Assembly (NCBI GenBank): GCA_030603215.1
Contig: JAUVYF010000008.1
Span: 1-35,876, forward strand
Origin: Candidatus Bipolaricaulota bacterium
GTDB lineage: Bacteria; Bipolaricaulota; Bipolaricaulia; UBA7950; UBA9294
DNA length: 35,876 nt
Direction of reading: 5' to 3'
Part shown: piece by piece, positions 1-8,225 of the stretch
Position numbering within the stretch: position 1 is the first letter of the stretch
Layout of the letters: each line of letters begins with the position of its first letter
Position numbers and translations under genes: made by a program
The notes under the pieces: generated by a model
What the model was told of the DNA's origin: nothing
Seen by the model: the letters and a program-made list of their open reading frames with translations, nothing else
The model's database searches: none

Positions 1-1
1 G

Positions 2-385
2 CTCGCATCAATTAAACAAGCGACGGAAGAAAGAAACGATGATGCCTATCTACACGCGAACATCGACTTTCATATCGGTGTGGTGAAAGGGGCGAAGAAC
101 TCGTACTTAGAGAGTGTGATCACGCCGTTGATCCGCACCATGGAAGATCGCTTGTCCAGGGCAATGCGCAAGAGTTACTTGACTGAACGCAAACAAGTGT
201 TGAGTGCGTACACAATTCATGAAAGACTCTTTCGCGCTATTCAGAGTGGCGATTCCGCCCGCGCGCGCAAGGAGATGGAGAGGCACTTTCATGATGTGGA
301 GATCTTTCTCAGTGAGGACCACGAGGCAGGGGGTGATACGACACTTGATGTAGTGAAAGACTTGGATAACTGTGAGGACGATTGA
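2..385 (+). CDS. GntR-family transcriptional regulator, C-terminal FCD ligand-binding domain (5' truncated by window)
   Basis: Frame is open from base 2 (LASIKQATEERNDDAYLHANIDFHIGVVKGAKNSYL...); D-x-x-F-H pattern and helical FCD-like layout; stop at 383-385; lies just upstream of an ABC importer operon. Confidence 0.75.
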   Translation, partial: LASIKQATEERNDDAYLHANIDFHIGVVKGAKNSYLESVITPLIRTMEDRLSRAMRKSYLTERKQVLSAYTIHERLFRAIQSGDSARARKEMERHFHDVEIFLSEDHEAGGDTTLDVVKDLDNCEDD

Positions 386-421
386 CTAGTATCAACAACG
401 CATTAAGGAGGAAGCAAGATT

Positions 422-1939
422 ATGAAAGGGAAGGTTACTGTAATAACAGGAATAGTATTGTTGGCAGCACTGCTGATCGCGCTCCCGACACTGGCTCGCG
501 ACCCATCGACATTGGTCTATGGCGCTGATTCTGATGTTCAGGGACTCTCGCCCATTCTCACGAACGATCGAGTGTCGGCCAATGTTATGGATCAGATCTA
601 CGACACTCTGTTCGTGAGAGACTGGGACACCATGGGTATCAAGCCCAGTCTAGCACTGAGCTACGAGAATCCCGACGAATTAACGTGGATCATGCATCTA
701 CGGCCAAGGGTTGTGTTCTCCGATGGAACACCGTTTAACGCTGCTGCAGTCAAGTTCACCTTCGAGCGGCTCGTTGACCCCAAAGTGGCCGCACCGCGGG
801 CCAGCCTACTCAATATGGTGGATAAGATCGACGTAGTGGACGAGCTAACGGTGAAGATAACTACCAAGTACCCGTTCGGCCCATTTCCGGCGATCCTAAC
901 CCACGGTAATTCCGGGATCATCAGTCCGGCAGCCGTTGCCAAATATGGCGATCTGATGCATGACCCGGTCGGCACTGGTCCGTTTAAGCTGGAAGAATGG
1001 GTCCCCGGGGATCACATCACCTTGGCCCGTAATGATAGCTACTGGGGGGATGCCCCAAAGCTCAGCCACGTGATCTTCCGAGTTATCCCTGAGGGATCGA
1101 CACGCGTCGGCCTCTTGCGGACGGGGGAAATTGATTTCACAGATCTTATCCCCACCCCACTCTTCGCTACCTTAAAGGACGATCCCGAGGTGACTGCCGT
1201 GGCTCCGCTGGGCACTCCTATCCGCTATCTATCGTTCAACTTTCAGCGGGATGTGTTCCAGAACCTGAAGCTACGTCAGGCAATCGCTATGGCCATCGAT
1301 CGGAGAGACATTGTGACCGCCCTCGACGGGTTAGCTCTGGCGTCGAAGTCCATAATCGGACCCAAGGTATTCGGGTATAGCCCCACTGCGGAGGTGTTCG
1401 GTTACAAGTACGACCCGGAGAAAGCAAAGGTACTTCTCGCTGAAGCCGGTTATCCCGATGGATTCACTACCACTCTGTGGTACGGTGTTACTGGGGACTA
1501 TCCCACAGTGGCGCAGGTACTCCAAGAACAACTGAGCAAAATCGGAATCAAGGTGGAACTGAAAGGGCTCGATTGGGCGACCTTCCTAGATGCAACGCGC
1601 CAAGGAGAACAGGACATGTTCCTCCTTGGGTGGACAAATCTGACTGCTGATGGTGAGGAACTGGTATATCCGAACCTCCACTCGGACAGCATCGGTGGCG
1701 CCAACCGCTCTTTCTACGGCAACCCGATCACGGATGAATTGATCATGGCATCGCGGGTGAATGTAGACCAACAGGTGAGATTGGCTGCGCTAGAAGCGGC
1801 GAACGCTGCATTGATTACTAATGGGGCATGGATCGCTCTGTACGACCAGCTCAATATCCTTGCCTACCACAACAGCGTTAAGAACCTGGTCGTGAATCCG
1901 AACCAGGGTTGGTTCCTTAAGGGCGTGTACAAGGAGTAA
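422..1939 (+). CDS. ABC transporter substrate-binding protein, family 5 (dipeptide/oligopeptide type)
   Basis: Signal peptide MKGKVTVITGIVLLAALLIALPTLA; SBP_bac_5 features (PSLALSYE, FSDGTPFNAAAVKFTFERL, DPVGTGPFKLEEW, LRQAIAMAIDR); RBS aaggagg upstream. Confidence 0.93.
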   Translation: MKGKVTVITGIVLLAALLIALPTLARDPSTLVYGADSDVQGLSPILTNDRVSANVMDQIYDTLFVRDWDTMGIKPSLALSYENPDELTWIMHLRPRVVFSDGTPFNAAAVKFTFERLVDPKVAAPRASLLNMVDKIDVVDELTVKITTKYPFGPFPAILTHGNSGIISPAAVAKYGDLMHDPVGTGPFKLEEWVPGDHITLARNDSYWGDAPKLSHVIFRVIPEGSTRVGLLRTGEIDFTDLIPTPLFATLKDDPEVTAVAPLGTPIRYLSFNFQRDVFQNLKLRQAIAMAIDRRDIVTALDGLALASKSIIGPKVFGYSPTAEVFGYKYDPEKAKVLLAEAGYPDGFTTTLWYGVTGDYPTVAQVLQEQLSKIGIKVELKGLDWATFLDATRQGEQDMFLLGWTNLTADGEELVYPNLHSDSIGGANRSFYGNPITDELIMASRVNVDQQVRLAALEAANAALITNGAWIALYDQLNILAYHNSVKNLVVNPNQGWFLKGVYKE

Positions 1940-1956
1940 CACTCATGGATTCCGCA

Positions 1957-1986
1957 GGGGAGGGAGGACCCTCCCTCCCCCTTTTT
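1957..1986 (+). terminator. Rho-independent terminator-like hairpin between SBP and permease genes
   Basis: Perfect 10-bp inverted repeat GGGGAGGGAG-GACC-CTCCCTCCCC followed by CTTTTTCTT. Confidence 0.8.
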
Positions 1987-2009
1987 CTTCAATCTAACTT
2001 AAGGGAGAA

Positions 2010-2951
2010 ATGACTGCCTATCTCTTGCGTCGAATCCTGGTCCTCATCCCCACGTTGTTTGCCGTGACTGTGATCACATTCTTTGCCCTCCACTCCGCAC
2101 CCGGCGATCCGGCAAGCATTTTGGCCGGGCCCCAAGCTTCTGCAGAGGATATCGCCAACATCCGCCACAAACTGGGATTGGACCAGCCGGTCATCACCCA
2201 GTACTTCCGCTACCTATGGAAACTGTTGCACGGGGATATGGGGATCTCGCTCACTACCCGGCGTTCGGTAACAGAAATGGTGGTCGTGCGCTATCCAAAT
2301 ACCGTTCGTCTTGCCTTTGCCAGTATCTTGATCACGATCATCCTCGGAGTTAGTGGGGGGATTATCGCAGCGATTCGCCCTCGGTCCATCCTGGATAATA
2401 TCACCACCCCTATCGCTCTCGTGGGGGTAGCGATGCCTGGTTTTTGGCTAGGATTGATGTTGATGTATTTGTTTGGGATAAAGCTTCGATGGCTTCCTGT
2501 GGCTGGGTTTACCCATCCTGCTTGGAGTTGGGCAGGGATCAAGGATATCATCATGCCCGCTTTCTCCCTCGGGTTTCTAGGAGTGGCCTCGGTCCTGCGG
2601 TTGACGCGCTCCTCCATGCTCGACGTGTTGGGAAAAGAATACGTCCGCACTGCTTGGTCAAAAGGGCTATCTGAATGGGTGATCATCACCAAACATGCCT
2701 TCCGCAACGCAGCTATCCCGGTGGTAACCATCCTTGGCATGCGCATGGGCATATTCCTTGGGGGAACGGTGATCATTGAATCGGTCTTTGCGATAAACGG
2801 CGTCGGGCGGATGGTCTTGCGATCGATATTGACGCGAGATTACCCGGTGCTGGCAGCGTCTGTTCTGCTCATTGCAGCGACGTTTGTCATCGTAAACTTG
2901 TTGGTTGATCTCTCATACAGCGTGATCGATGTAAGGATCCGTTATGACTAA
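2010..2951 (+). CDS. ABC transporter permease, DppB/OppB type
   Basis: MTAYLLRRILVLIPTLFAVTVITFFALHSAPGDPASILAGPQAS; C-terminal ...SYSVIDVRIRYD typical of DppB. Confidence 0.93.
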   Translation: MTAYLLRRILVLIPTLFAVTVITFFALHSAPGDPASILAGPQASAEDIANIRHKLGLDQPVITQYFRYLWKLLHGDMGISLTTRRSVTEMVVVRYPNTVRLAFASILITIILGVSGGIIAAIRPRSILDNITTPIALVGVAMPGFWLGLMLMYLFGIKLRWLPVAGFTHPAWSWAGIKDIIMPAFSLGFLGVASVLRLTRSSMLDVLGKEYVRTAWSKGLSEWVIITKHAFRNAAIPVVTILGMRMGIFLGGTVIIESVFAINGVGRMVLRSILTRDYPVLAASVLLIAATFVIVNLLVDLSYSVIDVRIRYD

Positions 2952-3795
2952 AACCACCAGTCTGTGGCAGTTGCAGATGCGGAGGTTCCGCAAGGATCGG
3001 TTGGCAGTGGCTTCTCTCATCATCATTTTCATCCTAGTCGCAAGCGCGATCCTTGCTCCGCTCATTGCTCCCTATAACCCCACATCCCAGAGGATGGTGG
3101 AACGACGTCTCCCCCCCGGCAGTTCTGGGCACCTGTTGGGAACGGACGGCTTCGGAAGAGATATCGCCAGCCGGCTCGTCTACGGCGGACGGATCTCCCT
3201 GACAGTCGGATTAGTCTCCGTGGGAGTGGGAATGCTGATTGGGATGGCGCTGGGACTTATTGCTGGCTATTTTAAGCGCTTGGACAACCTGATCATGCGG
3301 GTAATGGACATCCTGCTCGCCTTTCCCGGCGTGCTCATCGCGATCATTGTCGTAGCCATTCTCGGGCCCGGGCTGTATAACGTGATCATCGCCATTAGTG
3401 TCTTCTCCATCCCCATGTTCGCCCGCCTCACCCGCGGAGCCACCCTATCCGCAAAGGAGGAGACCTACGTGTTGGCAGCGCGGTCGCTCGGAGCCTCGAC
3501 CTCGCGGATCATGCTGCAACACATCCTTCCCAACATAGTCTCGCCAATCATCGTGTTCGCCACCGTGCGCATCGGTGTTTCCATCCTCAATGCTGCTGCG
3601 CTAAGCTTCTTGGGTATCGGAGCGCAGCCCCCTCTGCCAGAGTGGGGAGTGATGATCAGCGAGGGCCGCGATTTCCTTTACACAAGTCCGCACATGGCGT
3701 TCGTTCCAGGATTAGCTATCCTTATTGTTGTACTGTCGTTCAATCTACTTGGAGACGGAGTTCGTGATGCTCTTGATCCACATCAGTCTCACTGA
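2944..3795 (+). CDS. ABC transporter permease, DppC/OppC type
   Basis: HLLGTDGFGRDIASRLVYGGRISLTVG and EAA-loop AARSLGASTSRIMLQHILPN; overlaps the upstream permease by 8 nt. Confidence 0.93.
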   Translation: MTKTTSLWQLQMRRFRKDRLAVASLIIIFILVASAILAPLIAPYNPTSQRMVERRLPPGSSGHLLGTDGFGRDIASRLVYGGRISLTVGLVSVGVGMLIGMALGLIAGYFKRLDNLIMRVMDILLAFPGVLIAIIVVAILGPGLYNVIIAISVFSIPMFARLTRGATLSAKEETYVLAARSLGASTSRIMLQHILPNIVSPIIVFATVRIGVSILNAAALSFLGIGAQPPLPEWGVMISEGRDFLYTSPHMAFVPGLAILIVVLSFNLLGDGVRDALDPHQSH

Positions 3796-3889
3796 AATGC
3801 TCCACAATAGTACATTCGTATCGGCGATCCATCGTGGGATAATGGAAGGACAAATACCAACTTAACTCGGTCACGAGAGAGGATAACAG

Positions 3890-4720
3890 ATGAATACAAA
3901 TGACATTATGCAGCTTTCCCTAGAAATGGCGAATCTACAGGCTGTTCCTGGGGACACGGCTATCTATCATCCGGGCAAAGAAATTAGGCGAGTGCTGATA
4001 GGGATTGATATTGACGGACCCGAGGTTATCTTGGCACACAATCTTGGGTACGATTTAGCTATCTCTCATCACCCAATGGGCGACGAGGCAGTCCTGGATT
4101 TTCATTATGTCCTGAAACGGCATGTTGAACAGATGGTCGCAGCTGGAGTTCCGGAAGGATTAGCGAAGAGCGTAACCAGTGATACCATTGACAGCCGGCG
4201 TATCCTAGATTCAATACGCAATTACGATCGGGCCTCCTCGATCGCTCGACTCCTTGACATGCCCTACATGAACATCCATACACCCCTTGATGAGATTGGG
4301 CGAAGGCGAATGTCGGAAGCTGCTAGCCAGCTAGACAAGCGAGACACAGTCAACGATCTTATCATACTCTTTCAAGATCACTTTGCTGAGTTCCGAAACG
4401 CAAAGACGAAAATCGAGGTGATGGTGGGAAGGCAAGAGAACCATCTGGGCCGGACAGTGATTTCACATGCCGCGGGAACAAATGGTGGATATCCAGTTGC
4501 AAAGGCCTACTTTGATAATGGGGTGGATACCTTAATATACATTCATTGCAGACCCGATGATCGGAAGAAGCTACTGCGAGAATATCAGGGAACGATGAAA
4601 ACTCTGATCGTGACGGGGCACGTTGCAAGCGACTCCCTTGGCATCAATCCGTTTATCAACAGGTTGGAAGAATGTGGGCTAGAGGTGACTCCAATAAGTG
4701 GAATCATCCCTGCTTTGTAA
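3890..4720 (+). CDS. NIF3-like (dinuclear metal centre) protein
   Basis: Conserved ISHHP motif, IHTPLDEIG (cf. HTNLD), C-terminal TGHVASDSLGINPFINRLEECGLEV typical of the NIF3/DUF34 fold. Confidence 0.75.
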   Translation: MNTNDIMQLSLEMANLQAVPGDTAIYHPGKEIRRVLIGIDIDGPEVILAHNLGYDLAISHHPMGDEAVLDFHYVLKRHVEQMVAAGVPEGLAKSVTSDTIDSRRILDSIRNYDRASSIARLLDMPYMNIHTPLDEIGRRRMSEAASQLDKRDTVNDLIILFQDHFAEFRNAKTKIEVMVGRQENHLGRTVISHAAGTNGGYPVAKAYFDNGVDTLIYIHCRPDDRKKLLREYQGTMKTLIVTGHVASDSLGINPFINRLEECGLEVTPISGIIPAL

Positions 4721-4786
4721 AGTAAGTGAGATGACAGCAGAATCCTTGGAGGCGTAAATAGGTCCCTCATAATTGGGTATTAGTCG

Positions 4787-6319
4787 ATGTTTTGTTCGGA
4801 GGAGCGAGAAAAAAAGATGGAAAGACAACAAGAGAGAGAACAAGTAGAGCAAGCTGCGCTGGAAGCGCTTGAGGAACTAACACCTCCAAGCATGTCTTTA
4901 TGGAGTATGCTTGGGCATTTCGGACCAGGGCTGATCCTGATGATGACGGGGATTGGCACCAGCCATCTGATCTCTGCTCCTACAGCCGGTGGACGATTCG
5001 CGTATGCCCTGCTTTGGTGCTTACCGGTTGCCTACATCTTCAAGTACTATGGCTTCGAAATGGCCTTTCGGTTTACTGGTGCAACCGGGAGAAGCATGTT
5101 GGATGCTTATAGCACTGCGTGGAAAAAGTGGCCTCTTTGGTACATGTTAGTTACTACACTGATACAGTGCGTTGTAGGCCAGGCGGGAAGGGTAATTGCC
5201 GCTGCGGCGGTGCTATACTACCTTTTTACGATATCTGTAGGTATCCCAGTGCCTTTATGGGGATGGGCTTTGCTGCTGTGTGTAATTGCTTGTAGCATCA
5301 TTCTGCTGGGCAAGTATGGCATATTCGAGATCCTTACCAAGGTTTTAGCAGGTCTGCTGGTTGTATCAGCTGTCAGTGTCTTTTTCTTGCGTCCGGCGCC
5401 ACTATCTGCATTGGGGCATTTCTTTCTTGTTGAAATCCCTGATGGCTCGTGGTTACTCATAGCGGCATTCCTTGGCCTCTTGCCTACTGGAATCGATGTA
5501 TCGCTACAGGCTTCCGAATGGGGACAGGCAAAACGCGTAGGTATGGGCAGGGTGAGGGAAATCCTCGAGAAGAATGGAGCTATTAAAGCGTTTGACCCGT
5601 TTGATAGCAAGAGAGATGATTTACGGATTAGTATATCCGAACTACCCGCAAATGCGCGAGAGTATGCGACAAGATGGTTCAAGGTGTCTCTGTGGGATTT
5701 TCGTGCTGGGCACATCATCTCGTTCATAATGGCTGTCATCTTTCTGTTGCTCGCCGCTGTATGGTTATATCCCAGTGCAGTTGAAGGACAGGCAGTCATT
5801 GGCGAGATAGCGAAGATGTTCACCGAGAGCGTTGGTTCATGGATGATGACGGTATTCCTGCTCGGAGCTTTTGCGGCGACATTTTCTACAATGTTCAATT
5901 ATTTTGATGGTTGGCCGAGGATTGTAGGGGCCTGTTGTAGAAATCTATTCAAGTCTACAGCTAGAATGCAAGGTATCGCTAAGGATGAGCTTTCCGATGA
6001 ACAGCGGAGAGCTTGGTGTTCAGAGTATAATATCTACCGAGCTACGATGATGTTCTCCTTAGTAGCCTCTGTAGTAGTGATTGCTGGCCTACCCAAGCCG
6101 GTGTGGCTGGTTCTCGTAGCTTCTGCTGCTGCTTTCTTTGTGGCTCCGGTGATCTACGGCATGAACCTCTACTTTTGCTTCAGGATAATAGACAAGAAAG
6201 ATAGAGTGTTTTATCCAAGTCTTTTCGCAAGATACTTCGGCTGGGGAAGCTTTACGGTGTTCACTGGTCTTACCCTTATCGTCGTGCTAGCTCGTGTATT
6301 TAAGGTCGCGTTGTTCTAA
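4787..6319 (+). CDS. Nramp-like divalent-metal-transporter superfamily membrane protein (divergent)
   Basis: LGHFGPGLILMMTGIGTSHLISAPTAGGRFAYALLW resembles Nramp TM1 (GPGxx...); multiple hydrophobic TM segments. A likely internal start is MERQQ... Confidence 0.7.
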   Translation: MFCSEEREKKMERQQEREQVEQAALEALEELTPPSMSLWSMLGHFGPGLILMMTGIGTSHLISAPTAGGRFAYALLWCLPVAYIFKYYGFEMAFRFTGATGRSMLDAYSTAWKKWPLWYMLVTTLIQCVVGQAGRVIAAAAVLYYLFTISVGIPVPLWGWALLLCVIACSIILLGKYGIFEILTKVLAGLLVVSAVSVFFLRPAPLSALGHFFLVEIPDGSWLLIAAFLGLLPTGIDVSLQASEWGQAKRVGMGRVREILEKNGAIKAFDPFDSKRDDLRISISELPANAREYATRWFKVSLWDFRAGHIISFIMAVIFLLLAAVWLYPSAVEGQAVIGEIAKMFTESVGSWMMTVFLLGAFAATFSTMFNYFDGWPRIVGACCRNLFKSTARMQGIAKDELSDEQRRAWCSEYNIYRATMMFSLVASVVVIAGLPKPVWLVLVASAAAFFVAPVIYGMNLYFCFRIIDKKDRVFYPSLFARYFGWGSFTVFTGLTLIVVLARVFKVALF

Positions 6320-6446
6320 CAGCTCGCGGTGCATACTTTTCTCAACCCGAATCGCTCGCTGCCTTACGGCAACATGAGCTTAGGCGTCCAGTGATGCAAC
6401 CTATGGATGATGGCATGTTCTTATCTACAGGCGTTGCCTTGTAGGG

Positions 6447-7370
6447 TCAATACTGCAAGGAGTAGTCTGCCTGCGCGCCAACTCCTATGATGGTGATCAG
6501 TTGCGTCTCTGAGTCTAAAGTGACATAGGCCCAGGAAGGTGGAGTTTCATCCTCGTTGACTAGTGCTTCAAAAGTGACGTAGTGAATGCCATCAATCAAA
6601 GACCAGGCATTCTGATGGACATGTCCCTGAAAAACAGCGATGACTACACCGGAATCGCTAAGGATTGTCTTCACCTGTTCTGCATTTGATATCGCCGGTC
6701 CTCCAGAAAGGAAGTCAAAATCGACATCAAGCGGCTGGTGTACAAAAACAATTGTTGGCTTATTGGTGGCAGCGAGATCGTTGGCCAACCACTCAAGCTC
6801 AGTTTGCGGGATATTCCCCTGTACCACCCATCCACTATGCCCTAAATCTTCCCCGTTCTTGTTGTACTGAGCATCAAGAATAACGAAATGATACCCTTTG
6901 ACGTCAAAGCTCGAATAGTTGCTTGCGCTATCAACTTGTGCGAGGAATTCCTCTTTGGATAGGTCGTAGATATCGTGGTTCCCTAGTACGTAGTAACGTG
7001 GTCCATCAAATTCCGCGTAGATAGCCTCCGCGTCTCTAAGGATTTCTGGAATTCGTCCAGGCTCACCCAAATCTTCCCCTATCACAAATACTCCATTAAC
7101 CAAGTCTCCCAGCTCGACGACGAGGTCAACCGGAAGGGCATTCATGGCAGTAATGCATGACGAGAGCCGTTCAGGATAGTCTGTCATCACCTTTGCCTCT
7201 CCAGGTGAATCGGTATCGTGCGCGTGCAAATCGGCAAAGATACCAAGGCGCACTTGCATAGACGTAGGTGAACTGTCAGCAAACAGCAACCCACAGACAA
7301 CTACAACTAGAAGAACGGCAATACATAACGCTTTTGAAGCTCGCTCTGTCCACATAGCTTCCTCCTTCAC
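6447..7370 (-). CDS. Secreted calcineurin-like metallophosphoesterase
   Basis: N-terminal hydrophobic signal; IFADLHAHD, VELGDLVNG, YYVLGNHDIYD, FVHQPLD, FQGHVHQN metallophosphoesterase motifs. Confidence 0.9.
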   Translation of the reverse strand: MKEEAMWTERASKALCIAVLLVVVVCGLLFADSSPTSMQVRLGIFADLHAHDTDSPGEAKVMTDYPERLSSCITAMNALPVDLVVELGDLVNGVFVIGEDLGEPGRIPEILRDAEAIYAEFDGPRYYVLGNHDIYDLSKEEFLAQVDSASNYSSFDVKGYHFVILDAQYNKNGEDLGHSGWVVQGNIPQTELEWLANDLAATNKPTIVFVHQPLDVDFDFLSGGPAISNAEQVKTILSDSGVVIAVFQGHVHQNAWSLIDGIHYVTFEALVNEDETPPSWAYVTLDSETQLITIIGVGAQADYSLQY

Positions 7371-7440
7371 TTTTGTTACAGCTTACCGTGTATCCTTCTG
7401 GCTCATGCTGATCTAGCTAAGAGCAAGGCACGTTGCTCTT

Positions 7441-8085
7441 CTAGATCCTTCGTTCTGCGAGACTGATCTCTATCAAGTCGGAAAGGTCTTCGGCGCGATC
7501 AGAGATCTCCACTAGTTCCTGCACGAATTCTCGCACCAGTATCTTTTCAGCCAGCGGAAGATCCATCAAGAATAAGTCCCTAATGAACTTCCGCTCAATA
7601 TGATCGATTTCACTCTCCTGCTTCTCTATTGCAGTAGTATGCACAGTTACTCCAGCTTTGCTCTCAAGCAGTAACCTGATCGCTTCTCTCAGATCTGAGA
7701 GCATGGCAACCGAACGTTCGGTAATCTCGATGGCAAAAGCCTTCAAGCTGTCAGGGATTCTGATACATTGCAGAAGCGTAAAGTCAAGGATTGCCTCAGC
7801 CGCATTTGCCAGCCGGTCTACCTCCTCAATGATTCTAAGAACTTGGCGGCGAGATTGGGGAAGAAGTACCCCTTTCAGGAGCGCTATCTCAACTTGGCGT
7901 CGTGCGTCATCAGCTTTCCCTTCGATCTTGTGCACTTCAAACGCCAACTTACTCGCCTCCTTTACATCACCTATCTCTAGGTAGGCGAGCAGGCAATCGC
8001 GAAAGCGATTCAGACACTCTTCTACTAAGGCAAAGTGCTCGAATACTAGCTCCTCTATTCTGTTCTCCTTTCTCCATAATCTCAC
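7441..8085 (-). CDS. DUF47 / PhoU-like protein (TIGR00153 type)
   Basis: All-helical ~214 aa; ...VHKIEGKADDARRQVEIALLKGVLLPQSRRQVLRIIEEVDRLANAAEAILDF..., SDRAEDLSDLIEI. Confidence 0.85.
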   Translation of the reverse strand: MRLWRKENRIEELVFEHFALVEECLNRFRDCLLAYLEIGDVKEASKLAFEVHKIEGKADDARRQVEIALLKGVLLPQSRRQVLRIIEEVDRLANAAEAILDFTLLQCIRIPDSLKAFAIEITERSVAMLSDLREAIRLLLESKAGVTVHTTAIEKQESEIDHIERKFIRDLFLMDLPLAEKILVREFVQELVEISDRAEDLSDLIEISLAERRI

Positions 8086-8159
8086 GCTTGTACCTCCTTT
8101 ACCTATCTGTACCTATCTGTGAATGCATTATCGATCACTTGCCTTCCAATCGCAAATTG

Positions 8160-8188
8160 TTGTCATAGGTGTCATCGATTGTTATACT
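8160..8188 (+). promoter_or_regulatory. Sigma70-type promoter for the EF-G-like operon
   Basis: TTGTCA-N17-TATACT about 38 bp upstream of the ATG at 8226; TGn extended -10 (TGTTATACT). Confidence 0.65.
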
Positions 8189-8225
8189 GCGAAGGTATTC
8201 TAACGTCCTCCAGGAGTGATAATTA

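Noticed and set aside
5218-5898. 226-aa minus-strand ORF opposite the Nramp-like gene
   Set aside because: Antisense shadow ORF of a well-supported membrane protein; low-complexity translation without recognisable domain.
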